A DNA stretch of 64,000 nt from Bacteroidetes bacterium UBA2664 (GTDB lineage: Bacteria > Bacteroidota > Rhodothermia > Balneolales > Balneolaceae), in the NCBI GenBank assembly GCA_002359315.1, contig DEMS01000020.1:62001-126000 (forward strand), written 5' to 3'. A program made the position numbers and the translations under genes. Shown piece by piece: positions 55,110-63,856 of this stretch. Numbering within the stretch: the first letter of the stretch is position 1; each line of letters opens with the position of its first letter. The notes below the pieces were generated by a model. The model did no database searches. It worked only from the letters and a program-made list of their open reading frames with translations, and was not told the DNA's origin.

Positions 55110-55322
55110 ATGAAAAAAGGAATTCACCCCGATTACAACGAAGTCACAGTAATTTTGAGTGATGGTACTGAGATGAAAACCCGTAGCACCATCAAAACAA
55201 CGGATGGTACTTATAAGAGTGAGATAGACTCAAAAAACCATCCATTTTATAACAAAGACCAAAAAATCCAGAAGAAGGATGGTCGAATTGATAGATTCAA
55301 TAAACGTTATAACAAGAGCTGA
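55110..55322 (+). CDS. rpmE2: Ribosomal protein L31, zinc-free (type B-like) form
   Basis: 70 residues of the large ribosomal subunit protein L31. I take the ATG at 55110 (MKKGIHPDYNEV) because the upstream 21 residues of the longer frame are not conserved. The segment SDGTEMKTRSTI has no CxxC, so this is the zinc-independent form that replaces the zinc-binding form under zinc limitation in many bacteria. The remaining HPFYNKDQKIQKKDGRIDRFNKRY pattern is standard. A strong terminator follows directly. Confidence 0.92.
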   Translation: MKKGIHPDYNEVTVILSDGTEMKTRSTIKTTDGTYKSEIDSKNHPFYNKDQKIQKKDGRIDRFNKRYNKS

Positions 55323-55344
55323 TAAAAGACCTATTTACAACATG

Positions 55345-55377
55345 AAGGATGATACGGTTACCGTATCATCCTTTTTT
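55345..55377 (+). terminator. Rho-independent terminator after rpmE2
   Basis: Thirteen-base stem AAGGATGATACGG / CCGTATCATCCTT around a TTA loop, then a T run. It is one of the strongest terminators in the window. Confidence 0.93.
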
Positions 55378-55389
55378 TGTTTCTGAACG

Positions 55390-56025
55390 ATGGTATTAAA
55401 AAGTTACACAGTCGGGCCATTTTCACAGAATACTTATCTGTTAAGTCAAAAGGGAGAAGGGCTGCTTATAGACCCGGGTTTTTATGACCCAACAGAGTAC
55501 GTGCAATTTAAAAGCGATATAAAAGAGAATAAGATAAAGTTGTTAGCCGTACTGCTGACACACGCGCACATCGATCATGTAATTGGCCTGGATAAAGTGC
55601 TGGCTGACTTTAACATTCCTGTATACTTGAATCACTCCGATCTTTATCTTTGGAATAATTTTCCAAATCAGGCTGCTATGTTTGGTGTAAGAACGGCGGG
55701 ATTTGATTTTATACCGGAACCTTTACCTGAAATGAATGGGATGAAGTTGGGATCCTTTCAGTTTGATGTTCTCTATACACCGGGACATTCACCGGATCAT
55801 GTCTCACTCTATTTTAAAGAAAAAAACCTACTGATCGCCGGGGATGTGCTATTTAAGCAAAGTATTGGTCGAACAGATCTTTATAAGGGAGATTTTGATA
55901 TATTGGCAACATCAATTCGTCAGAAGCTTTATGTACTGCCCAATTCAACAGAAGTATGGCCCGGACACGGACCGAAAACTACGATAGGATTTGAAAAAGA
56001 GAATAATGGGTTTGTGAAGGGCTAA
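55390..56025 (+). CDS. MBL-fold metallo-hydrolase, glyoxalase II-like
   Basis: 211 residues. Metal-binding motif THAHIDHV gives H58, H60, D62 and H63; the later TPGHSPDHV and AGDVLFKQSIGRTD segments supply the third His and the bridging Asp, and GHGPKTT the last His. Compact length is typical of glyoxalase II-like hydrolases (YcbL type), which act on hydroxyacyl-thiol esters or related metabolites. Substrate not known. Its stop is adjacent to that of a convergent gene. Confidence 0.9.
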   Translation: MVLKSYTVGPFSQNTYLLSQKGEGLLIDPGFYDPTEYVQFKSDIKENKIKLLAVLLTHAHIDHVIGLDKVLADFNIPVYLNHSDLYLWNNFPNQAAMFGVRTAGFDFIPEPLPEMNGMKLGSFQFDVLYTPGHSPDHVSLYFKEKNLLIAGDVLFKQSIGRTDLYKGDFDILATSIRQKLYVLPNSTEVWPGHGPKTTIGFEKENNGFVKG

Positions 56026-56670
56026 TCAGGATTCCCTGTTGACATTCTCTCTCGCCTCTCCCTTTTTTTTATTGAGTCGATCGATCTGTTTCTGGTAATA
56101 CTCTTTTTTTGAACTGTTCTCAGTAATCAGCTTATTGTAGGTTTTAATTGCAGCGGTGTAGTTTTCCTGTTTTTCATGGATTACGGCTAATGTTTCCGTG
56201 ACAATATCTTCCACATGCACACTATCTTTGCTTAGATCGTGCTGATCCCCCTTTTTTAAATCTTTTTCACTCATTCTTCGTGGCTCGATGGATGAGAGTT
56301 TTGAGATTAGAAGATCTAAATCTTGAATAGGGTATGCTTCTTCGGAATTGCTGCCGGCTGTCTTTCTCTCAGCTGAAACTTTTTTTGGCTGCCAGGCATC
56401 AAAGGCATGTGGATGCTGAATGAAGTATGGGAGGCGTTCCATAAACCGGCTTCCGGGAGCCATTATTTTGGCATTCAAAGCTGCTTCCAGTGCTTTTTCT
56501 TTATTCTTATTCTTTAAATGTAACCAGGCCAGAAAAAAATACCCAACAGCACCGGTATTTCTCTTTTCAATTCTGGCAGTTAACCGACTGATTGCTTTAT
56601 CCGGATTTTCTTCAAATTGTTCCAGATAACTCTGATAAGATTTTGGAATCTGATGTGATTCTAGATCCAT
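56026..56670 (-). CDS. TPR-like protein of unknown function
   Basis: 214 residues, predicted helical. N-terminal TPR-like unit (TGAVGYFFLAWLHLKNKNKEKALEAA) and a C-terminal one (TLAVIHEKQENYTAAIKTYNKLI) flank a polar linker. No signal peptide, so likely cytoplasmic. It is the last of a three-gene run on the minus strand: sigma-54 activator, LptE-like lipoprotein, this TPR protein. In related genomes a small TPR gene follows lptE, so the order appears conserved. Function unknown. Confidence 0.6.
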   Translation of the reverse strand: MDLESHQIPKSYQSYLEQFEENPDKAISRLTARIEKRNTGAVGYFFLAWLHLKNKNKEKALEAALNAKIMAPGSRFMERLPYFIQHPHAFDAWQPKKVSAERKTAGSNSEEAYPIQDLDLLISKLSSIEPRRMSEKDLKKGDQHDLSKDSVHVEDIVTETLAVIHEKQENYTAAIKTYNKLITENSSKKEYYQKQIDRLNKKKGEARENVNRES

Positions 56671-56699
56671 AAAAATTTCGATTTAAAAATAGAGCGTTT

Positions 56700-57215
56700 T
56701 TACCAACTACTTACGGCGTCATTAAACATGTTATTTGAAATCTGCTGAAGTGCAGCTGCAGCGGCTTCAATCTCACCCTCAACAGGGTTTGCAATTACAT
56801 CATAGGTTGCACTTCCTGTAAAACTTTTTGTCCACAATGGCTCATCATCCCTGGCATACTGAAATGATGCATTTACAGTAATCTGAACTTCATTAAAATT
56901 GGCCTGTTGATCACCTCCAATGCTAAAGGGTCGATTAATATAACTCTGAATTGCACCCTCTACAAATGCATCTGCATTTGTCTCGTCATTTGATAATGAA
57001 AGTCTGCTTTGATTTACAAATCGGTTGATGAGCGCTCTGTTCAAACGGTCGCTTAAATCTCCCAATCCACTCTGCGATCTGTCCGGGAAAAAAGGAATAT
57101 AGATGTTATTTACATCAGAGGGAATGGATGTCCCGGTAAAACTATACGTAATACACCCTGAAAAACCTGCAATTAAGAGCAGCATGACGAATAGTTTTGA
57201 TCTAATCAAGCTCAT
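56700..57215 (-). CDS. lptE: LptE-like outer-membrane lipoprotein
   Basis: 171 residues from the ATG at 57215, which starts a lipoprotein signal (MSLIRSKLFVMLLLIAGFSGC); the longer frame from 57248 is not needed. The mature part starts YSFTGTSIPSDVNNIYIPFF, as in LptE of Bacteroidota, and continues with helices and strands (FVEGAIQSYINRPFSI, FNEVQITVNASFQY). LptE forms the plug of the LptD complex that inserts lipopolysaccharide. It overlaps the preceding activator gene by 14 bases. Confidence 0.85.
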   Translation of the reverse strand: MSLIRSKLFVMLLLIAGFSGCITYSFTGTSIPSDVNNIYIPFFPDRSQSGLGDLSDRLNRALINRFVNQSRLSLSNDETNADAFVEGAIQSYINRPFSIGGDQQANFNEVQITVNASFQYARDDEPLWTKSFTGSATYDVIANPVEGEIEAAAAALQQISNNMFNDAVSSW

Positions 57216-58488
57216 ACTGATCCAGTTTTCTATAGAGTGTTCGTTCACTAACTCCTAAAGCCTCGGAGGCTTTCCTTCTGTTACCTTCAAATCTTTTCAA
57301 AGCCTGCATAATTAAAAAACGTTCTGCATCTTCAATGGAGGGAATCTCATTTTCGGTAAAAAACTTCTCAATTTCATTCTCATTTTCATCAAGATCGTTC
57401 TCAATATCTATTCCAGCAGAACGAATACCCAGTTCAGTGTCATTGAGATGATCACGCATATGTACAGAGATATCATTGGGATCAATATTTCTTGATACAG
57501 CCGAAGGCAATGCTTTCACACCTTTTTCCGAGATCGTTGAATATAGAAATTTAGCGAGCATTTTTTTTAAATCGGAGATGTCAGAACTCATCTCAACCAG
57601 TGCCCGATAAATAACACTCATATCACCTGCAGGGGATTCATCATTAGATTTCCGGCTTTGATTACGATCTGCTAATACCGGTAAATTATCTGTTGACCCA
57701 TGAAATTGTCGGCCCTTCAGATACTTTTGAAGTCGGTCCACATCTATGAACTTTGATTTTTCCAACACTACAAGCTGCTCTGCTACATTCCGCAGCTCCC
57801 TGACATTACCGGGCCAGCGGTAGGAAACGAGTAACTCTTTGGCTTCATCAGAAAAACCCTGGAACACAGAATCATATTTGGATGAGAATTCTGTTACAAA
57901 TTTTCTGAAAATGGGAATAATGTCCTCCTTTCTGTCACGAAGAGGCGGCAACTTAATCTTGACAGTATCCAGTCGATAATAGAGATCTTCTCTGAAGGTG
58001 CCTTCTTTTACCAAATCCCAGAGATCCTTATTTGTTGCGGCAATGATCCGGACATCCGCTGTATACATTTTGCTGGACCCTACACGGAAGAATTCTCCGT
58101 TTTCAAGTACACGGAGCAGCTTTACCTGCACATTTTTTGGAGTGTCGCCAATCTCATCCAGAAAAATGGTTCCTCCATCCGCCTTCTCAAAATATCCTTT
58201 TCGTGCTTCATGCGCCCCGGTAAAAGCACCTTTTTCGTGACCAAATAGTTCACTTTCAATGATTCCTTCCGGTATGGCCCCACAATTTACAATGACGATA
58301 TCATTACGGCTTCTTTTACTGACTGCATGAATGGCCCTCGCAGTCACATCTTTTCCAACTCCACTTTCGCCTTGAAGCAGAACGGTAATATCTGTTGATG
58401 AAATCTGCATCACTTTATCGACGACTTGTCGAATTGCATCCGATTCACCGGTTAACCCAAATTTTTCTTGAAATACTTGCCTATCCAT
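57202..58488 (-). CDS. Sigma-54-dependent Fis-family transcriptional activator without receiver domain
   Basis: 428 residues. AAA+ core: Walker A GESGVGKD near 40-47, the sigma-54 contact loop GAFTGA at 87-92, Walker B in TIFLDEIGD and FREDLYYRLD. There is no N-terminal receiver or sensor domain, as the core begins at once. A variable linker (about 275-380) leads to a Fis-type helix-turn-helix at the end (NRRKASEALGVSERTLYRKLD). Its activity must be set by something else. It overlaps lptE, and this pair is conserved in the group. Confidence 0.93.
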   Translation of the reverse strand: MDRQVFQEKFGLTGESDAIRQVVDKVMQISSTDITVLLQGESGVGKDVTARAIHAVSKRSRNDIVIVNCGAIPEGIIESELFGHEKGAFTGAHEARKGYFEKADGGTIFLDEIGDTPKNVQVKLLRVLENGEFFRVGSSKMYTADVRIIAATNKDLWDLVKEGTFREDLYYRLDTVKIKLPPLRDRKEDIIPIFRKFVTEFSSKYDSVFQGFSDEAKELLVSYRWPGNVRELRNVAEQLVVLEKSKFIDVDRLQKYLKGRQFHGSTDNLPVLADRNQSRKSNDESPAGDMSVIYRALVEMSSDISDLKKMLAKFLYSTISEKGVKALPSAVSRNIDPNDISVHMRDHLNDTELGIRSAGIDIENDLDENENEIEKFFTENEIPSIEDAERFLIMQALKRFEGNRRKASEALGVSERTLYRKLDQYELD

Positions 58489-58678
58489 AATACAATTTAC
58501 TTAAACTGCCTAAAGTTAAGAAAGTTCTTATTCTTGGCATAAAAAATGGAGGAATGTTTATTTAGATGCTATTTTAATGTGAGAATTTTTAAATAGAGTT
58601 TTTATTTTCAATAAAGTCATTATTTATCAATAGTTTAAGATAAAATTGAAATAAGATATCAGCAGATTTATACACCCT

Positions 58679-60427
58679 ATGGATGACTCCATTTTTTGTA
58701 AAAACACTTCTGAACGGTTAAAAAAACATTTTAAAATCATTTATGGAGAAGATCATGTAGAAGATTGCATGGACAGAATCCGGGCTCATATCCATAAATT
58801 TAATCTGAAGCCGGTTGATTCGGTGCCGGAAGAGAAGATGTGGACTCAGGAAGATCATATCCTTATTACCTACGGGAATATGGTTCAGCCTCAATTCAGA
58901 GAGTCTGTCTCTAAACTCCACAAACTCTATCAATTCCTCAAAAATGAACTGCAGGATACGATTAGTACTGTTCATATTCTACCCTTTTTTCCCAGTTCAT
59001 CAGACGATGGCTTTTCAGTGATCGATTACAGGCGTGTTGATGAGACGATCGGCGGATGGGATGATATCTCTCATATGAGTGAAGAGTTTAAGATTATGGG
59101 GGACTTGGTGATGAATCATACTTCCAGATATAGTGAGTGGTTTGAAAAATATCTGGAAAACCGGGAGCCGTATGACAAATTTTTTATTGAAATGGATCCT
59201 GAGGCCGATCTTTCGATGGTAACCCGGCCCAGAAGTACACCGCTGCTAACACCGGTTCACACCACAAACGGTGAGAAATTTGTGTGGTCTACATTTAGTA
59301 ATGATCAAATTGACGTAGATTTTTCAAATCCGGATGTACTTTTTGAATATCTGGACATTTTCTTTTTCTATCTGAGCAAAGGACTTTCGGTGATACGGTT
59401 AGATGCTGTTGCATTTATATGGAAAGAACCGGGCAAAAACTGTATTCATCTAAAAGAGACCCATGAGATCATTAAATTGATTCGAACGATGGTAGACTGT
59501 TTCGCCCCGCATACAACGATCATTACCGAAACAAATGTGCCCCACAAAGAGAATATCAGTTATTTTGGTGATGGTGATGAAACACACATGGTGTATCAAT
59601 TCAGCCTACCTCCTCTGCTGCTCCACGCTATTTTAACAGAAAATGCATTTTATTTGACCGAGTGGGCAAAGTCATTAAAAGAGCTACCTGAAAAATGTAC
59701 ATACTTTAATTTCACATCGTCACATGACGGTATTGGAGTACGTCCACTGGAAGGATTGGTACCGGATTCTGAATTTACAGAACTGGTGGATGGCATACGA
59801 CAAAAGGGCGGATTTGTATCAGAAAAAAAGAATCCCGATGGCTCATTAAGCCCTTATGAGCTCAACATCACTTATTTTGATGCGTTCAGTGGTTTGAATG
59901 GATCTAAGGATATGCAGATGAAACGATTTTTATGTTCACAGATCATCTGTTTAAGCCTGAAGGGGGTTCCCGGTATCTACCTCCATAACCTGATGGCAAC
60001 AAAAAATAATACAGAAGGGGTATCAATAACCGGCAGATATCGGACCATCAATCGGAAAAAATGGTACTTCGATGATCTAATGGATACGATCAATGAGCCC
60101 GGATCAATTCCATCTCAAGTATTTAAAAAAATGAAAGAGGTAATGAAATGCAGAAGTAATTTAATAGCATTTCAGCCATTTGGTAAACAGGTAATTTATG
60201 AAGTGGATTCTGACCTGTTCTGTCTGATGAGAAAAGATATCAGTGAGAGCCAGAGAGTACTTGTTATCGCCAATGTAACCGGTAAAATCAAAGAGATCGA
60301 TACAAAAAACCTCTCACTGCCGATTGATGTAAAGAAGGATTATGTTGATCTATTGAATGGGGAGCTTATTTTTAATGAAGGTTTTGCAAAATTAGATCCC
60401 TTTCAAGTTGTATGGGTACGGTTCTGA
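58679..60427 (+). CDS. GH13_18-type sugar phosphorylase, probably glucosylglycerate phosphorylase
   Basis: 582 residues of the alpha-amylase fold, subfamily of sucrose phosphorylases. Catalytic residues are D242 in IRLDAVAFIWK (nucleophile), E284 in ITETNVPHKENISYFGDG (acid/base) and D348 in TSSHDGIGVRP. The ETNVPH variant and HxVYQF segment fit glucosylglycerate or similar phosphorylases rather than sucrose phosphorylase. A glucosyl-3-phosphoglycerate synthase and a HAD-type phosphatase gene lie downstream on the other strand, so glucosylglycerate is the best substrate guess. The enzyme would recover it as glucose-1-phosphate. Confidence 0.78.
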   Translation: MDDSIFCKNTSERLKKHFKIIYGEDHVEDCMDRIRAHIHKFNLKPVDSVPEEKMWTQEDHILITYGNMVQPQFRESVSKLHKLYQFLKNELQDTISTVHILPFFPSSSDDGFSVIDYRRVDETIGGWDDISHMSEEFKIMGDLVMNHTSRYSEWFEKYLENREPYDKFFIEMDPEADLSMVTRPRSTPLLTPVHTTNGEKFVWSTFSNDQIDVDFSNPDVLFEYLDIFFFYLSKGLSVIRLDAVAFIWKEPGKNCIHLKETHEIIKLIRTMVDCFAPHTTIITETNVPHKENISYFGDGDETHMVYQFSLPPLLLHAILTENAFYLTEWAKSLKELPEKCTYFNFTSSHDGIGVRPLEGLVPDSEFTELVDGIRQKGGFVSEKKNPDGSLSPYELNITYFDAFSGLNGSKDMQMKRFLCSQIICLSLKGVPGIYLHNLMATKNNTEGVSITGRYRTINRKKWYFDDLMDTINEPGSIPSQVFKKMKEVMKCRSNLIAFQPFGKQVIYEVDSDLFCLMRKDISESQRVLVIANVTGKIKEIDTKNLSLPIDVKKDYVDLLNGELIFNEGFAKLDPFQVVWVRF

Positions 60428-60465
60428 TTTGACGAATTAAGTTATTGTTTTTTATCGAATATCTA

Positions 60466-60640
60466 ACCGTCAGTTCGAGCGCAGTCCCGACGTTTTTTTA
60501 TGTCGGGACGCAGTCGAGAACTTCCTGCCAAGGCGTAGACATCTCGATACGCTTCGTGGGATAAAAGAGGAGCGCTCCTCATCTACTCGATGTGACGGGG
60601 TAGGGTGTTTTTTTAAAAAACACATAATTCGTCGGTTCGA
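60466..60640. repeat. REP/MITE-like intergenic element with a nested hairpin
   Basis: CGTCAGTTCGAG (from 60468) and the inverted CTACTCGATGTGACG (to 60597) bound a palindromic element of the kind dispersed between genes in Bacteroidota. Inside it, GTCCCGAC (60484-60491) and GTCGGGAC (60502-60509) form a hairpin with a T-rich loop, itself flanked by GCAGTC on both sides. A further inverted pair, GTGTTTTTT/AAAAAACAC, follows at 60605-60622. It separates two convergent genes. Confidence 0.7.
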
Positions 60641-60678
60641 GTGCTAGTCTTGAATATGAAGGAAGACTCAATGATAAT

Positions 60679-61575
60679 TCAAATACAGTCGGTTAACTGA
60701 GTGAAGTCGGTTATTATCAGATCAGGTAAGATTTTATTGCAGCGAGAATCATCTTTCCTCCACTTAAGGGATCGCTCATCCCCGGCAAAGAGTGCTGTTT
60801 TCATACCCACAGTTTTTGCCGGATAGATATCTTTGAGCATGTCGTTGCCTATGTAGAGTATATTCTCAGGATTTAGCTGTTTATCAAATGCTTTAATCTT
60901 TTTTAAATAATTTTTATAGAATTCAAGTCCGGGTTTTTTCATCTCCTCTTCATATGACCAATGCAATAATTCGTCTGAAAAGCCAAGTTCCTCCAGCGAC
61001 TGATTTGTTAATGCTTCTAAAACGATGGGAGTGTAAAATTGTGAATTTGAGATGATGCCCTGTGTGTACTCTTTTTCCTTAAAATAGTGCAACGTTTCTG
61101 TGACATGTGGCATGGGCCAAACCGGATTCATACGCGCTTCAAACTCAATGGATATCGTATCGTACAGATCATCACTCTTCTGAAAAGAGATCAGATCCTG
61201 ATCCTTCATCTTTTCCAGCACCTTCTTCCATACCTGCCTGATGTCGGGTTCAGGATACTCAATACCCCTGCTTTTAAAGGTTGAGATGATGTTATCAACA
61301 ACTTCATTATAAATGCCAAACCCTTTTTTACCGGAATCCATATTTTTGGTATGGATATCGACTGCAGAGAACACTTCTAATAAAATTTTTTCATCGGGCT
61401 CACCATCATCCACTCCAATATCACCAACCCCGGAAATAAAAAGTGTCCCATAAAAATCGTAAGCAATGACCTCAATTCCTTCAATAAGCTGAAGTTTAGG
61501 CATAGTGCCGGTATCGATCCGATCCAGCGGTTTGGATAGTTCTGTAAATCGTTTGTGATGTTTTGAAAATTTCAC
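60679..61575 (-). CDS. HAD-family hydrolase next to the glucosylglycerate genes
   Basis: 298 residues. The HAD core: motif I AYDFYGTLF with D40 as nucleophile, but Tyr at the D+2 position where most phosphatases have Asp; motif II GIISNSQFY; motif III Lys in MKKPGLEFYKNY; motif IV IGNDMLKD. The Tyr variant (DxYGTL) is also seen in haloacid dehalogenases. By position it could dephosphorylate glucosyl-3-phosphoglycerate. Its start meets the stop of the glycosyltransferase gene, so the two are an operon. Confidence 0.75.
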   Translation of the reverse strand: MKFSKHHKRFTELSKPLDRIDTGTMPKLQLIEGIEVIAYDFYGTLFISGVGDIGVDDGEPDEKILLEVFSAVDIHTKNMDSGKKGFGIYNEVVDNIISTFKSRGIEYPEPDIRQVWKKVLEKMKDQDLISFQKSDDLYDTISIEFEARMNPVWPMPHVTETLHYFKEKEYTQGIISNSQFYTPIVLEALTNQSLEELGFSDELLHWSYEEEMKKPGLEFYKNYLKKIKAFDKQLNPENILYIGNDMLKDIYPAKTVGMKTALFAGDERSLKWRKDDSRCNKILPDLIITDFTQLTDCI

Positions 61576-62547
61576 TTAGCGATTGAATTTTTTCCGATAT
61601 TCCTCAATCTCAATCATCGGAGGCCTTTCGTCTTCAATTATTTCAATTAATTTTTGTTCATATTGATCTCTTTTTGCCTGAAATTGACGTAAAAGAGTTG
61701 TGTGATCCGCTTTATCCAGAATTCCGAGCGCTTTAGCTCTTTTAATAAATGTCTGTAAAATTCCGAACGACATCTTTCCTAAATCCTGTGTTGGTTTATT
61801 TTCATGAACTCGTTTATCCAGATCGGTTTGTGCGAATGCTTCAAGTCCAAACTTACTGTAAACGTCGATCAAATGAGAAGTTTCAACTCCATAGCCGATC
61901 GGAAATGCAATCTCTTCCAGTATTTCTCTTCGAACGGCATACTCACCTGAAAGAGGTTGAATCATAGCGGTAAGATCCGGGAAAAAGAGTGAAAAGAGAG
62001 GGCGAACTAATATTTCGGTTACCCGTCCGCCGCCGGTAGTTCTCACACCGCCGGACAGTGCGAGGGGCCGGTCATAAAACCCTTTTACGTATTTAATTTC
62101 ATCTCTGTAAATTAGAGGGGCAAGCAGCCCGTAAACAAACCGGGGGTGAATATTACTGATATCCGCATCCACATAGACAATGATATCACCTTTTAGCTGA
62201 TAGATTGCCTTCCATAAATTCTCGCCTTTTCCCCGTTTTTGCTCCAGATGGGGTAAAATATCTGATGCCAGATATGTATCGGCACCGTAATTCTTGGCGA
62301 CCTCCAGTGTTTTATCCGTAGAACCGGAGTCTATGACAGCAATTTCATCCAGTAACGGATAACGCTCCATCATCTCTGATTTAAAGATGATCACCTCTTT
62401 ACCGATTGTTTTTTCCTCATTCAGTGTAGGAAGACAGAGAGAAATTTTTAGATTTTTTTTCTCTTTTATATCAACCAGTTTTTTGAGATCCCAAAATTCC
62501 GAGTGGTGATAGGTGTTATTATCGATCCATGATTGAAGATTACTCAC
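61576..62547 (-). CDS. gpgS: Glucosyl-3-phosphoglycerate synthase-like glycosyltransferase (GT81)
   Basis: 323 residues. Family marks are LCLPTLNEEKTIGKE, AVIDSGSTDKT, KRGKGENLWKAI, the DADISNIHPRFVYGLL stretch with the DxD-type metal motif, GGRVTEILVRPL, and QPLSGEYAVRREILEE then GYGVETSHLID. These match GpgS enzymes, which join glucose from a nucleotide sugar to 3-phosphoglycerate, the first step to the compatible solute glucosylglycerate. It is preceded by the M20-like gene with an 8-base overlap and followed directly by the HAD gene. Confidence 0.85.
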   Translation of the reverse strand: MSNLQSWIDNNTYHHSEFWDLKKLVDIKEKKNLKISLCLPTLNEEKTIGKEVIIFKSEMMERYPLLDEIAVIDSGSTDKTLEVAKNYGADTYLASDILPHLEQKRGKGENLWKAIYQLKGDIIVYVDADISNIHPRFVYGLLAPLIYRDEIKYVKGFYDRPLALSGGVRTTGGGRVTEILVRPLFSLFFPDLTAMIQPLSGEYAVRREILEEIAFPIGYGVETSHLIDVYSKFGLEAFAQTDLDKRVHENKPTQDLGKMSFGILQTFIKRAKALGILDKADHTTLLRQFQAKRDQYEQKLIEIIEDERPPMIEIEEYRKKFNR

Positions 62548-63709
62548 AATATCCTCCGTCTATAGCTAAAATAGTTCCAATTACCTGTGCCAACCCTCTA
62601 TAAATTGGCTCAATTTGTATGGTTTCATTTGATTCAAAAATTTGCTCACCGGTTGTTATCCCCAATGTGAGTGCCGGTATCTGTTTCTCAATCAGAGCTG
62701 AGAGTTCTGATATACTGGGAGATAATCTGGGCTCAATATCGAGTTGCTTCATTACTTTTCGGGCGCATTTGGTCAGAGGGGCGTCATAACGAATGCCACC
62801 GGGTGACCGCCGGGAGATGATATTAAATTCTATTTGATCACCGGTTTTAGAGGAGACTTCCATCACGATGTCCTGAATGGTTTCACCGGCTTTCTCTACA
62901 ACTTCTTCTGATTCCGATCGTACCTCGAACCCTAATGTGGCTTCATGAGCTATCGTATTGAATGTTGTTCCCCCTTCAATGGATCCCATGACAATGCTGG
63001 TTCGGGGCCTTCCGGGCAATTTCATCTCATTGATTTTATTAATGACTTCATTCAGAGTGAGGATTGCACTGGCATCTCCAAACCTGGACCAGTCATAACT
63101 TTCCGGGACACGGCATGTGATCTCACCTCGTAACATCCCAATAGATGAATAGCTTAGGCGTCCCAACCGAATTCCCTCCAGGCAGATTGCATTTTTGATA
63201 TCTAACCGGGAGTTTTCCAAAAAGAATTGTATGCCTTCCAGATTCCCCTTCCCTAGACTCTTTACATTGGCAAGAAGCACCAGGTCATTTTTTAATTCGA
63301 TTCCGAGATCTTCTAAAATGTATGGCAGGGTCGATAGTACCGCTAAACCCAATGCGTTGTCTGCAACACCGGGCCCCGTCACAGTATCACTTGAAATCTC
63401 CATGGTGTGATCGATATTTGATGAGAACACTGTATCTGCATGAGCACTGATCAGCAATGCTTTTCGAGTCTCTTTATCCCCGGTTCCGGCCAAAATCCCG
63501 ACTCCATTCCCGCCATCATCAATCATAGAGTCAGTGAGTCCAGCCTCCGCAAATCGATTTAGTATAAATTCGACACGCCGTTCTTCTTTAAACGTTGGAG
63601 ACGGTATCTCACCGACCATCACCAGGTTAGCAAGAAGTATCTCCCTATATTTTTTAAGTTTTTTAACTGAAGTAGATAAAAACTTATCGATATTATCGAT
63701 ATTTTTCAT
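62540..63709 (-). CDS. M20-family protein with missing metal ligands
   Basis: 389 residues of the M20/ArgE/DapE fold. ISAHADTVF gives H90 and D92 and PGVADNALGL gives D117. Where active members carry the catalytic Glu-Glu after a hydrophobic strand, this protein has ANVKSLGKG (147-155), and the C-terminal His of the second metal site is replaced near IFESNETIQ. The dimerisation domain is present (SIVMGSIEGGTTFNTIA, LGFEVRSE). I infer a degenerate or altered enzyme. It heads the gpgS/HAD operon with an overlap of 8 bases. Confidence 0.75.
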   Translation of the reverse strand: MKNIDNIDKFLSTSVKKLKKYREILLANLVMVGEIPSPTFKEERRVEFILNRFAEAGLTDSMIDDGGNGVGILAGTGDKETRKALLISAHADTVFSSNIDHTMEISSDTVTGPGVADNALGLAVLSTLPYILEDLGIELKNDLVLLANVKSLGKGNLEGIQFFLENSRLDIKNAICLEGIRLGRLSYSSIGMLRGEITCRVPESYDWSRFGDASAILTLNEVINKINEMKLPGRPRTSIVMGSIEGGTTFNTIAHEATLGFEVRSESEEVVEKAGETIQDIVMEVSSKTGDQIEFNIISRRSPGGIRYDAPLTKCARKVMKQLDIEPRLSPSISELSALIEKQIPALTLGITTGEQIFESNETIQIEPIYRGLAQVIGTILAIDGGYCE

Positions 63710-63856
63710 GATAATTTAGTCGTATTTAGGTTTTATGCCATAAAGATGTTGAAGATAACACTACTATTTGTCATTATCTCTTACAATATGGAATTTTATT
63801 AAATATGATGATTGATCATGCAATGAAGTTGTATGGTATCAACCCAATCAACAACT

